Shown: positions 1 through 8,938, numbered from the stretch's first letter. The stretch: 20,500 nucleotides of DNA from Adiantum capillus-veneris (GCA_014529385.2 CM043944.1:50728768-50749267); one strand, 5' to 3'. Notes: generated by a model not told the origin, from the sequence alone. Numbers and translations are program-made.

Positions 1-2
1 CA

Positions 3-365
3 AATGTATTGGTTGATACAAGAGCTTGAGTAAATGCAGTCAGTTATTCCACGTACAAGAAAGAAACAAGTCAGTCTTTGACAACAGGAATAGCGACTAT
101 TAAAGGATGCAACAAGAACTCAACACCAACATTGGGATTAGTCAACTTAAATGTGATAATACATGGATGTTCATGTCCCCATCAATTTGTATGCTTACCA
201 GATGAACACATGAATGAAACAATGATTCTTGGAATCTCATGGATGCGGACGTACAAGGCAATACTAGACTGGGATACCAATCAACTCAAACTATCACCTA
301 AAGGCGGACAACTCATTGTTCCAATTGCACCAAGTAAGGAGGAACAGAAAGAAAACCACCAATAG
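3..365 (+). pseudogene. Retropepsin (aspartic protease) fragment of an LTR retrotransposon polyprotein
   Basis: Read in the frame of base 3, the segment carries both hallmarks of a retroviral-type aspartic protease. Near the start is LVDTRA, which matches the catalytic loop (usually LVDTGA). About 70 codons later comes ILGISWMRTYKAILDW, the usual C-terminal flap of plant Ty3/gypsy-type proteases (ILGxxWL...AxIDW). The enzyme would process the Gag-Pol polyprotein as a dimer. It is dead here: the glycine of DTG is arginine and a TGA stop follows at 27-29. The window cuts off the N-terminal side, so gag is not seen. No reverse transcriptase follows. The strand matches the gag-like ORF at 2912, but nothing proves they belong to one element. 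Ty3/gypsy is the likeliest source; a pararetrovirus-like protease cannot be excluded from this short piece. Confidence 0.72.
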
Positions 366-1000
366 AACAAACCATGAAGCAATCAATCTTCTCCATCCTA
401 TAGACAAAAAAATGCTCCAAGTAGTATGCAAGGAGTCAAGAAAATTTGGGTACCAAAAGCACAGCTTAAGGACAAGCCGATTCAAATTTGGGTGCTCAAA
501 ACATCATCTATTGTACCAAAGATATTTCCAAGGTTCAAAACACAAAGAGGAGCATCTTCGAATAGGGAATCTAAAACAAAATGGATTTGGAAGAAAAAAG
601 AGCACTTATCTTCTCCGCCAACTGTCAAACCGAGGTCCAACAATGCAGCGTTAAGTCTCAGAAGACTCAACCACAACAATCTAACCAAAGCAAACCAAGA
701 TACCAATGGCGGATCAAAGCTCGACAACCATCAATAGTGATATCAACAGCTCAGTAAATCAACATACCAAAACATCTTAATGGTTACAATAAAGCAAAGA
801 GCACAAAAGCTACAAGATTTGCTCTTTGGAAGACAACAAAAAAAAACCTCGACATCAGAAACCCTTGAGTTAATTACTCAAGACCCAACTCTTGCACAAC
901 ATAATGGTTTTCATTGTATTAATCTTCAAATCATGGTAGGGCTAACCAAGGCTATGCATAGACACGATTGTTTAACCCATGCACATAGTCGTCCCTAAGT
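366..1000 (+). pseudogene. Degenerate polyprotein spacer downstream of the protease
   Basis: Three short open stretches (about 426-737, 482-654 and 780-998) lie in different frames and look like one broken coding region. The clearest peptide is KIWVPKAQLKDKPIQIWVLK at 435-503, where a W-V-P/L-K motif occurs twice; such linkers occur in plant retroelement polyproteins. The rest is rich in Lys, Gln, Asn, Ser and Thr, and no reverse transcriptase, RNase H or integrase motif is visible. The reading breaks at least three times. I infer decayed retrotransposon DNA from the adjoining protease; on its own it could not be assigned. Confidence 0.4.
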
Positions 1001-1789
1001 ACGCCATCTAGGAGGGGTGGAAGGGAACTAAGTAATTAAGGGCAATGTTTGAAGAGGGAGAAAAAATATTGATGTTAATGTGTGAATTTTTGCAAAATTA
1101 CCTAATAATGCCCTTAACAAGTCATCAAAAGGGAAAATTTAACTAATTACATCTCCCCGATTAGTGTAAATAGTGTATGAACTATGAGAAAATCATCAAA
1201 AAATGGTCTTTTCTGGTTGTTTTTCATTATTTTTCTTGATAGTGGGACTTAAAAATAGAGAAATTCAACAAAAAGTAATGAAGCTGTGTTTTTCAATAGA
1301 TTTACGTTAAGTATTGGATTTTTACTTTGTTTTTTTAGCGTATTTCATTATTTTCTTTGATTTTTCAATAAACAGGTCAAAAATTAAGAATAAATAGCAA
1401 ATGAGCTCAGATGATAAAACTGAAGATACACTCATGATTAGAAGGACAAGGCGACATACACAAAAAATTTCAATCAAATTGAAAAATGGAAGCGAGAAGC
1501 CTAAATTAGGCGGCCAAGGCCTACTTTCGCAAATTTTTACAGAATGAGCTACAGTAATCCGATTGAAGAAATTTTTGAGTCTAACATAGATTTCACGGTC
1601 TAGTAGGAATAACAAGGGAATTTGGGGGAAAATGGTTCGGGAAGGCCGAGTATAGATATCCAAGGTAGCCTAAAATCACCTCATTTCTACTAGTCGCCCT
1701 TGGAGAGAGAGCTTTCGACCTTCTTCGTGCGCGATTTTTGGAGTCCACAGTCACCCGTTTACAGCTCCGTCTCACACGAGACATGGGGG
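1001..1789 (+). other. Noncoding stretch, possible old LTR/leader ending in a splice-donor-like site
   Basis: There is no convincing coding sequence. A purine-rich tract (about 1011-1027) follows the broken polyprotein, as a polypurine tract would before a 3' LTR, but no clean TG...CA boundary can be set. A TATA-like GTATAGATAT lies at about 1650-1659, and a GC-richer block runs from about 1690 to 1785. The block ends ATGGGGG followed by GTAAGT at 1790-1795, a good match to a plant 5' splice site. The pattern (TATA, richer leader, donor) would fit the U3-R-U5/leader of the element that carries the downstream ORF. It has no detectable match to the LTR at 4698, so this remains inference. Confidence 0.3.
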
Positions 1790-2039
1790 GTAAGTTTTAT
1801 GCTTATCAATGATCAACTCTATGGATAGTAGCTAGTCTAAGCCCATGGAAAAATCCTAGAAACCGAGTAGTGTACGAACTCCTACGACCAAAAATTGACC
1901 ATAGCGGCCAGTCAGCTGAACCAAATTGGATGAGACTTGAATTATAGCATGCCCCCATATAATAGAACACTTCTATATCTCCAGTTGACCATTTGGCAGG
2001 GGTTGAGCACGAAGCGAATTTGACAAGACAAAACTTTAC

Positions 2040-2906
2040 CCAATTTAATTTAGGACTTGTTTTAGGTGTATTGAATATGTTTAGGTCAAAATTTGTCAAG
2101 TTTAGCATAAAAAGTTTACTGGCTGTAAATAATTGTGATTATTTACTTTTGTACTTTTTTGGCTTGAAAATGGTACCTTCACTTGACCTATCACTTGTGT
2201 ACACTGATTACATACCACATTTCAAGTATGAGCCAAAATGATCAATGATAACTTGGAAAATTATCAAAAACCGCAAAGAAGTCTTTCCAAACCAATTTCT
2301 GAGTTATCAGTCACTTTTTCCAATCGAAATCATATTATATCTCATACACAATGTCTACATCAAGCCTAGAACCAAGTTGCACCAAAAAATGTTCATTTTG
2401 ATGAAAAAGTAAATAATCGCGATTATTTACTTTCTTGCAAAAATGGGGGGAAATTGCAACTTTAACCTTATGGGAAAAAAGCACATGATTTCCCAAGCCC
2501 ATTGACCAAGTTTCAACAAATTTGGACCTCAAAATATCAATCCCTTTATATCTACTGTTTCAGAGACGGAAAGCCTAAACCTGGAAACATTTCCACCCTG
2601 TTCGCTCAAATGAACCCACACTTCACTCGTAGTATCTAATTGCTATATATTCCAAGCCTATCAAGTCAAACATGAAAAAAGTTGGAAAAGATCCCCAGTT
2701 GTCAATAATCGTGATTATTTACTCTTGTTGCAAATTTTTGCTTGAACTTTATGATTTTGATCTTTACATGTTTTTATGCATCTATGCATGTTCCAAAATT
2801 GATTTGAAGCAAATTGGACTCAATTTGTCAGCAATTCAAGCTCAAGGACATTTTAGGATGGAAATCACAAAAATTTTCTAACTTTGGCACTGTATTCACC
2901 TAACAG
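2040..2906 (+). repeat. Diverged ~290-bp tandem repeat, three units
   Basis: A 22-base near-palindromic block recurs at 2125-2146, 2409-2430 and 2701-2722, so the period is 284 then 292 bases. Other blocks keep register. CAAGCCTA occurs exactly 48 bases before the block in units 2 and 3. A TTTCAA/TTTGAA segment leading into an AAATTTGGAC-like run lies 102 bases after it in units 2 and 3, and 95 bases after it in unit 1. The rest of each unit is strongly diverged. Constant spacing with conserved islands points to an old tandem array inside the element's leader, not to chance motif recurrence. Confidence 0.6.
2406..2433. repeat. Perfect 28-bp palindrome (14-bp arms, no spacer)
   Basis: The sequence is symmetric about the bond between 2419 and 2420, with core AATCGCGATT flanked by TAAAT/ATTTA-type arms. 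All 14 base pairs match. The corresponding block in unit 1 (2125-2146) keeps 9-bp arms around a 4-base centre whose mismatches would be G-T/T-G, and unit 3 (2701-2722) differs from this core at two positions. It could extrude as a cruciform or fold as an RNA hairpin in a leader transcript. No function can be assigned. Confidence 0.85.
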
Positions 2907-4635
2907 GAGCAATGCAAGCTGTGGAGAAGGCCAAGAAAAGGGTGTCCCAAAAAGAGAAGCTGCAAGAGCTGCCACCCTACCAACTGGACTCAAGTTCAGT
3001 GAAGACGGCCAAAGCAACATATTTTTCCAGAGAACAGCTTGAGGAAAACAATACAACAATTTTCATAGGCATGTTCAAGAGTGAAGAAGGACACCAAGTA
3101 GAGCTGCAACTGCTATTGAAAGAGATCTATGATGTTGCTGCAAAGATAGACACAAAGGAAGCCAACAGAAGGTTGGGCCTCAAGGATTTCTACGACCAGG
3201 AGCCATATGGCGTAGATTTCCAGAAAGCGTATGAGTTGTTGTCTACAATTAGAGAAGATGGATCAACCCAAATTACTGACCAGCAAGGGCAGAAAGTCGA
3301 AGTGGTTATCACAAAAGAGATTGTGGCTGAGGCATTGAAGTTACCAACAGAAGGGAGACAATGAGGGCCTAGGATAGGAAGACAGCAGGCACCTTCACCA
3401 AGGAGACTGCTACTGCAACCTTTGCCGACCTCATCCAAAGGCAAGTGGAAGAACCAACACGTTTGTATCATCAGCAATTCCACTTTCTAGCAAAGAGACC
3501 GTGATGATACACCACCCCTAATCATGAAGTTATGACTACCTTTACCCAAGTGTTGAAGTTGACAACCAATCAATCGATTGATCACGTGCAGTATGTGCTA
3601 ACAACATTGAAGGGCACCAAGAAAGAAGGAAAGATCACCTATATGGGCACGCCGGAGGTACTGACAAGAATAGCCTACCATGCTATTGGCATGTGAACAA
3701 TTTGCCGCCAGTCCCAGATCAGAACACATGGATTGTGTCGGCACAGCCTTTTCCAAGAACTACGCGTTCGTCAAAGAGAGTTTATAAATCTGATGAGGAA
3801 TCTATTGAAAGATCCCATGAAGCTCATAGCAGTGAGAGCTCAGAGAACGAAGAGAGGAGGGCCAGAATAGAAGAGATGAAGAAGAAAGTAGTGGATGCAC
3901 ACCAAGAGGAACCTCAACAAAAAAAGGCGAGGTTTGAAATAGAAAAACAAACTTACGAAAGAAGCCGCCAAGCTGCAGGTGAGGACCCGGCAAAGTGGGT
4001 TCCCAAAGAGATAAGGGGTCCCAAAACTAAGAACCCTACACGAAAAGAAGCAAAGGACCCCACAATCTTTCTTGAATGGATGTATGTAGAGGCAGAAGCC
4101 CTCAAGTTAAAAGAAGCTCAAGAAGCTGAGAGGAGAGCAAGAGAAGAAGCAGGAGAGCAACAAACACAAGTGGAGGCTACTGCACAAACCGAGACTTAGC
4201 ACGACTAAGAGGAAAGGTCTCCGAAGCCTACCTCACCTACTATAGAACAAGCAAGCCACCTAATGCCAAGCCGTTCATCTTCACCAAACAGTTAGACCCA
4301 GTGAAGGAGAGGAAGCCAAAGACAAGGATCCTGAACCACAGCAGGAGGCAACAAGTTTTCAGCAACCCAGGGCAACAGAGGAGGAGGCCACCCCTTCTAC
4401 AACCACCCATGAAGAAACCATAGAGGCATCCACAAAGCCTCAATAAGTAAAGGTAGCCAAGACAACCGCACAGCCTCAAGGAGAGGTAGAACCCCCGCCG
4501 CAACCACAAGCAACTACTACAGAGCCTGAAGATTGGCAGACAAATGATGAAGTCATCATACCAGACAAAGAAAGAATGATCAGATATGAAAAAGCCTTAC
4601 AAGCACTTAAAGACCGTCTCGCCAGCCGCCGTTAA
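2907..4635 (+). pseudogene. Frameshifted gag-like / plant-transposon ORF of an LTR element
   Basis: The clearest coding block of the first half. It starts at ATG 2912, just after an acceptor-like CTAACAG. Residues 1-150 (to 3364) contain a helical acidic/basic region and VVITKEIVAEALKLP, which resembles the (I)TxEVIxxxLxLP motif of plant transposon-associated gag-like proteins. The reading then moves to a second frame (3361-3695, interrupted by TAG at 3370 and tandem TGA codons at 3502-3507), a third (3693-4199, Lys/Glu-rich likely coiled coil), and others for a Pro/Gln/Thr/Glu-rich tail that ends RLASRR at 4632. At least four frame changes make it non-functional. The stop lies about 50 bases before the polypurine tract, so this is the last ORF of its element. 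It is either an extra ORF after pol or the only ORF of a non-autonomous gag-type element. No protease or RT is seen in it. Confidence 0.55.
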
Positions 4636-4683
4636 CCCAAAGATTAATTCAGCCATAAAGCTGTTTCAAGAGATGACACAGGC

Positions 4684-4697
4684 AAAGAGGGGGGGAA
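4684..4697 (+). promoter_or_regulatory. Polypurine tract of the plus-strand LTR element
   Basis: An all-purine run, AAAGAGGGGGGGAA, ends directly against TGTTAGC. In LTR elements this run resists RNase H and primes plus-strand DNA, and it abuts the 3' LTR. Its position just after the last ORF stop (4633-4635) fits that role. Confidence 0.65.
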
Positions 4698-5140
4698 TGT
4701 TAGCAGCAAAAGCTAACTTGGATATCATTTTTTGGAGCTTTCATTGTACAAAAATTTATTATTTTGATGAATTGAGAATATTGTAACTCCTACTTTTCGG
4801 ATAAAGACTGTAATTGATGAGCCGGGGCTACAAGCTTCTAGATTGTATCAACCTCTCCTTAGTTAGAGCTCCCAGATTATTAGTTTTGACCACAAAAACC
4901 TTGGCTAAGGTATAAAAGTCAATTTTTGTAAATTTTTCTTATGTTTTGGGTAATGAAATACACAGTGTGAGCTAACGGTGCTCACTTCTCTCCTTCTTGC
5001 GCTTCCTAATCCCTTCCCGGTTGTCACATTGCAGTTCTGTTTGTTGCGTTGCAACCGCAAGTAAGAGCTCTACGCATTGACTAAGCATTTCACGGTATTT
5101 CTAGCTATTGATGTCGCCGACCCGCGGCCTAATCATAAGT
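4698..5140 (+). repeat. Probable 3' LTR (right end uncertain)
   Basis: It begins TGTTAGC directly after a polypurine tract. A strong TATA box, TATAAAAG, lies at 4911-4918, and a poly(A)-signal-like AATGAAATA follows at about 4952-4960. This is the U3-R order expected of a plant LTR. Two short hairpins are present: GTTAGC/GCTAAC at 4699-4704 and 4712-4717, and GTGAGC/GCTCAC at 4967-4972 and 4980-4985, the second just past the poly(A)-like signal. The end is not fixed because no matching 5' LTR is found in the window; a CA end near 5130-5140 is a guess. It may be truncated, or its partner may have been lost. Confidence 0.55.
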
Positions 5141-5560
5141 AGGAATGTACACTTCAAAATAAAAAACTAAGTATAGGCGGGGTATTGGGGCATCATTGCT
5201 AAGGATTTAGATGCTTTTTGGGTTGCAAAAAACGACTAGGTCAAAAACTCACCGCTGTTAATAATCGTGATTTTTTCACTTGACCTAAAGTGAGATTTGA
5301 GACCATAAGCATGTGTGCTTAGGTCTTATAAACATATCATAGAAGTTTCATATAACGTTTGGATATCGTTTGATACTGTAACGGATGTGGTTTGTTTGCC
5401 GATGAGCAATTACCTTCTGATGATTTCTGTCATTTGAGTGTAGCTTGAGTTAGATGCGAGTTGTTTGTTGTTTTCCAAGAGATTGACAACCTCTTGTAGC
5501 CTCTATGCACACCATATGGGCATCCTTATAGATTTTTTCAACTAATACAAATTAACCACT
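5141..5560. other. Unassigned AT-rich stretch with one stray copy of the palindrome block
   Basis: No coding signal. At 5257-5278 there is a fourth, imperfect copy of the block found in the leader repeats (GTTAATAATCGTGATT core). Its presence after the LTR suggests that leader sequence of the same family follows here too, as if LTR and leader were repeated in tandem and then truncated. The flanking bases do not show clear extended homology by eye. Confidence 0.35.
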
Positions 5561-5568
5561 TTTCCTTG

Positions 5569-5585
5569 GAAGAGAGAGAGAGAGA

Positions 5586-5618
<33 letters not shown>
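5569..5618. repeat. (GA)n microsatellite
   Basis: An AG/GA array with one TG interruption, trailed by an imperfect TGAG tail to about 5632. It is the only long array in the zone that reads GA on the plus strand; every later one reads CT. Confidence 0.95.
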
Positions 5619-5895
5619 TGACTGAGTGAGTGGAGCAATTAAAATTGCACTTAATGCACAGATTTAGGAGAATGGAGATCTAAATTCTGAGTCTAAGTAA
5701 AAGATTGAGAGTTCAAGATTTATTTTGGAGGTAGAACTTGTCTTCTTCTTCTTCTCTCTCTCCTTCTATCCATCTATCTATGTGTACATGCAGTTGACCC
5801 GCTATCTCATCGCAATCAAAAATCATTAATCATCTTTTACCAAAAAGTGAGGATACCTCAATGTGAGAAGTATCAAAAAATCAACCTCTCTCTAA

Positions 5896-5938
<43 letters not shown>
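5896..5938. repeat. (CT)n(CA)n compound microsatellite
   Basis: CT repeats to about 5920 pass directly into CA repeats to 5938. Short CT stretches flank it on both sides. Confidence 0.95.
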
Positions 5939-5984
5939 TAACCTCTCTCTACTCTCTCCTTCTCATCGATCAGTGCCACTCCAA

Positions 5985-6004
5985 ACTCTCTCTCTCTCTC
6001 TCTA

Positions 6005-6087
<83 letters not shown>

Positions 6088-6108
6088 CTCTCTCTCTCTC
6101 TCTCTCTC
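5985..6108. repeat. (CT)n(CA)n(CT)n compound microsatellite
   Basis: CT with two interruptions to about 6046, CA to about 6083, then CT again to 6108. It is the only array here with CT on both sides of CA, possibly a fusion of two neighbouring arrays. Confidence 0.95.
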
Positions 6109-6212
6109 GCATTGGTAGCGGCCTCTCCATGATCCAAGAAGGCAATTCAGAGAAGCAAATGCACTCCAACAAAATCTAGCAATGGGCTATCCACAAACCT
6201 CCTCCCTTTGCC

Positions 6213-6214
<2 letters not shown>

Positions 6215-6260
<46 letters not shown>
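6215..6260. repeat. (CT)n microsatellite
   Basis: A pure CT array in duplication unit 1. Its counterpart in unit 2 (6609-6624) is only about 16 bases, showing length change after duplication. Confidence 0.95.
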
Positions 6261-6265
<5 letters not shown>

Positions 6266-6448
6266 ACAAACATGAACATCTAGATCCAGTACACATGGAT
6301 GGCCTAGCTTTGTTGTAAGTAGGTGAGCTATTCTCTCTTCATATTGAACATACTCAACGTTCAAGTTTTTGTTAATATCTTTGTTATGCACACACATGTA
6401 CGTACACATACAACTTCTCTCTACTCTCTTTGTTTTATTGATTGGTGC

Positions 6449-6496
<48 letters not shown>
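6449..6496. repeat. (CT)n(CA)n compound microsatellite
   Basis: CT to about 6472, then CA to 6496, in duplication unit 2. It corresponds to the 5985-6108 array of unit 1. Confidence 0.95.
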
Positions 6497-6608
6497 TTCT
6501 TTCAGGTTGATATCGGCCTCTCCATGATCCCAAAAGGCGATCCACACAGTCAAATGTGCATTAATTAAATCTCACAATGGAATGTTCACAAACCTCCTCT
6601 CTGTGCTA

Positions 6609-6624
6609 ACTCTCTCTCTCTCTC
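6609..6624. repeat. Short (CT)n array
   Basis: A CT run of about 16 bases, the unit-2 counterpart of the array at 6215-6260. Confidence 0.85.
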
Positions 6625-6772
6625 CAAACTTGAACTGCATCTAGCGCTGCCACATGGATGGCACATCTTTGTTGTAAACATGCAAGCCCCCTCTCTTCAT
6701 GAAACATACTCAACATTCAAGTTTTTGTTAGTGTCTCTCTTGTACACGTATATGTGCATACACACTCTCACC

Positions 6773-7440
6773 ACAATAACCAACATTTGGGGGCCGATAA
6801 GGGTGGCAACAACAGAGGGTGCCTAACATTCAACAACTTTTTAAGCACTTTAAGAAAGCGTATAGAAGTGTCAAGTTTTTAGATTTATTTTTAAAATTTT
6901 GAAATACAAACTCACACAATTTTTGAAAAATATCAATATTGATCTTTAAAAAAAGCCCTTGAAAAGATAAAACCAAATATATATTTAGAAATCAATTTTT
7001 TATTTAGTAACAAAATCACCACCAAAGTTATCTTTTTTTGTTAGGTGCACTTAAATTGGTACATATACCTTATGCAAAAGTAGACAATCTTTTGACAATC
7101 AATTGTCAAAAATATTCTCACTGCCTACAATCTTACCCTTCACTTTTGTATTGTAAATATAACTCTCTCTCTATTTCAGATTAGCTTATATAAAGTGAAC
7201 AGTCCTTTGACTTTGAATTGAAAGGTTTCACTTTCTACGATCCTACCCTTTACTTTTGTATTTTAAATCTAACCCTTCTGTGTCTTAGATTAGATGTTTT
7301 GTAAGGCTTTCTTTGAGTGAACCAATGAGTGACACATGGAGATGTTATTTGGCCTTGAAAATTTTAAGGTGCATTATATATAGTATAGATATAGATTAGT
7401 ATGTGACCTGCATGATGCCGCGGCTCAAAAAAACCATGGC
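6773..7440. other. AT-rich noncoding DNA
   Basis: No ORF of note and no retroelement motif. It contains the 110-bp duplication listed next and an AT-rich ATATATAGTATAGATATAG stretch near 7376-7396. Confidence 0.6.
7081..7300 (+). repeat. ~110-bp tandem duplication, two diverged units
   Basis: Units 7081-7190 and 7191-7300 share CTTTTGTATT at 7143 and 7253 (offset 110). The order is the same in both: an imperfect CTTTTGACAATC/CCTTTGACTTTG segment, TCTTACCCTTCACTTTTGTATT-like sequence, AAATATAAC/AAATCTAAC, then CAGATTAG/TTAGATTAG. Divergence is moderate, so the duplication is not recent. Confidence 0.75.
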
Positions 7441-7444
7441 AATT

Positions 7445-7448
<4 letters not shown>

Positions 7449-7511
<63 letters not shown>
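7449..7511. repeat. (CT)n(CA)n compound microsatellite
   Basis: CT to about 7475, then CA to 7511. Confidence 0.95.
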
Positions 7512-7512
<1 letters not shown>

Positions 7513-7622
7513 GTCATATATAGGTAGCTATATGTATGTGTGTCTACATGCTCACGTGTGAGGAGGATGGAAGTGTAGTCTTTGGAATCACTCTAGGACA
7601 ATAACAACGCATTGGTCTACCT

Positions 7623-7640
7623 TCTCTCTCTCTCTCTCTC
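7623..7640. repeat. (CT)n microsatellite
   Basis: A short CT array followed by CATATTA. The array at 7748-7770 ends in a similar CATATAAT, hinting at a shared unit. Confidence 0.85.
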
Positions 7641-7747
7641 ATATTAGATCTTGAGATCAAGACTTATCAAGTAGATCTTTGCTATCTCTTTTTTCACCTT
7701 GTTTTCCCCTTTTCTCAATTCTTTTGAGTTGAAGACTTGCTAGATAA

Positions 7748-7770
7748 CTCTCTCTCTCTCTCTCTCTCTC
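7748..7770. repeat. (CT)n microsatellite
   Basis: CT array ending in CATATAAT, like the one at 7623. Confidence 0.85.
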
Positions 7771-8051
7771 ATATAATGAGCACGAGTGGAGTGATTTTAG
7801 CCAATCGACTGTGACCAACTCATCCTTCCCACGACTTCTAATAAATTTAAACTATTCATATCTCCTTGCTCCTCAACCAATGACAATGTACTAGATTTCT
7901 ATAAGCTTACTATTGTTTTGTCATGCTATCAAAACCATGACTTGCCAATAGATAGGCTTCTCACAACCCTCAGTTGGTAGGAACAATATAGGTTTTGGTT
8001 GGTATCACACTCCACAATCAATTTTGGAGGGCTACCAAGTTGCCAAGGAAA

Positions 8052-8053
<2 letters not shown>
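7771..8053. other. No recognised feature
   Basis: Unique-looking noncoding sequence between two arrays; no ORF or structural motif that I can support. Confidence 0.5.

Positions 8054-8121
<68 letters not shown>
8054..8121. repeat. (CT)n(CA)n compound microsatellite
   Basis: CT to about 8082, then CA to 8121. Confidence 0.95.
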
Positions 8122-8123
<2 letters not shown>

Positions 8124-8499
8124 CCTTGGGATAGATGTAAAACGTCTAGATCTTCTATAAAAATGTACAGCTGAAGTGGCGGAGGTAGTGGATCCCAAAA
8201 GATAAAGTAACATTGCTAGCCACCACAAAATAAGCCTAAATGCATCCATTGCTAGGATGCTCTCCATCCTTGCATCCCCAATTAAGATATTTTTGTATTC
8301 TCCATTGTGGGAAAAGGACCCATTTTGACTTTTTACTTAAATTGCTACATCACTACCATAGACTAAAGATAAATATCTACGGGCACATTGGTCCCCCACA
8401 ATGTTCTAATGTATAGGGAAGTGCCATCGCTGATGATGGGAGGGTAGAAGAGGGCATGGAGAAGAATGCCTCCCCAGGTTTAGACAAGCGCGTGGGCTC

Positions 8500-8504
<5 letters not shown>
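8122..8504. other. No recognised feature
   Basis: Noncoding sequence between arrays. Open frames that cross it are extended only by the repeat-encoded Ser-Leu, His-Thr, Arg-Glu or Cys-Val runs. Confidence 0.5.
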
Positions 8505-8540
<36 letters not shown>

Positions 8541-8561
8541 ACACACACACACACACACACA
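8505..8561. repeat. (CT)n-AA-(CA)n compound microsatellite
   Basis: CT to 8539, two A residues, then AC/CA to 8561. Confidence 0.95.
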
Positions 8562-8920
8562 TAGCCAATTGAGTTGTGGCTAGAGCTGCTTCCACCTAAG
8601 ACATGATCTCTTTATCCTCTCACTACCAACCCCAACACTTAATGGCTCGAGCAAACCCATGTGCATGTGTCACCTTGAGCACCCATATGCTTCTGCGAAG
8701 CGCTCCCCACCAGTGGATGGTGCATGTTCCCTATTCACAACCAAGTTATTGTAGTTAAATGTTGCATGCCACCACTTGGCCTAGCGTAACTATACATGAT
8801 CACCAATAGATACCCTATACATGATCACCAATAGCTACCCTAGTCATTTGGTCTTAGTCCTGGTGACTCACCTCAATCTTTCTCTTTCTCTGTCTACTTG
8901 ATCGTGGCAGAGCGTTCTCC
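8562..8920. other. Noncoding, with a 25-bp tandem duplication
   Basis: No gene is seen. It contains the direct repeat at 8791-8840, listed separately. Confidence 0.5.
8791..8840 (+). repeat. 25-bp direct tandem duplication
   Basis: TATACATGATCACCAATAG plus six bases is repeated head to tail (8791-8815 and 8816-8840) with a single difference (A versus C). Near identity suggests a recent slippage or short duplication event. Confidence 0.95.
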
Positions 8921-8938
8921 CTCTCTCTCTCTCTCTCT
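8921..8938. repeat. (CT)n microsatellite
   Basis: Short CT array leading into duplication unit 1 at 8938. Confidence 0.9.

Larger units (their letters stand above)
1790..2906 (+). other. Possible leader intron upstream of the gag-like ORF
   Basis: A GTAAGT donor at 1790 and a CACCTAACAG acceptor ending at 2906 bracket 1117 AT-rich bases. A branch-point-like CTAAC sits at about 2878-2882, some 25 bases before the acceptor, a normal plant distance. Removing this segment would put the ATG at 1783 in frame with the ATG at 2912. Leader introns are known in some plant gypsy elements (Ogre-type), so the arrangement is plausible, but short splice motifs arise often by chance. The segment holds the ~290-bp tandem repeats listed separately and no other coding signal. 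Confidence 0.3.
5941..6772 (+). repeat. Two-unit segmental tandem duplication with embedded microsatellites
   Basis: Unit 1 (about 5941-6411) and unit 2 (about 6412-6772) align in order. Both open with an ACYTCTCTCTACTCTC stretch, then a GATYRGTGCC-like sequence and CT/CA arrays. Next comes CGGCCTCTCCATGATCC (6119 and 6514, offset 395), then CACAAACCTCCTC (offset 395), CACATGGATGG (6292 and 6651), and finally TCAACRTTCAAGTTTTTGTT. Offset changes between landmarks are explained by array length. Unique sequence and arrays were therefore duplicated together and the arrays then changed length independently. Confidence 0.85.

Noticed and set aside
1-1000. Endogenous pararetrovirus (caulimovirid) instead of a gypsy element
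   Set aside because: Only a protease is recognisable; no movement protein, coat or reverse transcriptase motif is present, so a viral assignment cannot be supported.
1592-1615. Match between TTTCACGGT at 1592 and 5090 as evidence that 1001-1789 is the 5' LTR of the element at 4698
   Set aside because: The identity is only about ten bases and does not extend; the order of flanking sequence differs.
1593-1784. Minus-strand 63-residue Arg-rich open frame as a possible small gene
   Set aside because: It overlaps the GC-richer leader-like block and has no family resemblance. The plus-strand leader and donor interpretation explains the composition better.
4240-4509. Minus-strand Leu/Gly/Cys-rich open frame opposite the gag-like ORF
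   Set aside because: It is the antisense shadow of the Pro/Gln/Glu-rich tail on the plus strand.
5847-6568. Open frames with long Ser-Leu and His-Thr runs (and Arg-Glu or Cys-Val runs on the other strand), also at 8854-9432 and 10833-11673
   Set aside because: These are translations of CT, CA, GA and GT arrays, which never make stop codons. They lack any other domain and occur on both strands at once.
6180-6570. CRISPR-like regular repeat arrays in the microsatellite zone
   Set aside because: Repeats are dinucleotide arrays and segmental duplications of variable length, not short palindromic repeats with uniform unique spacers, and the DNA is plant nuclear.
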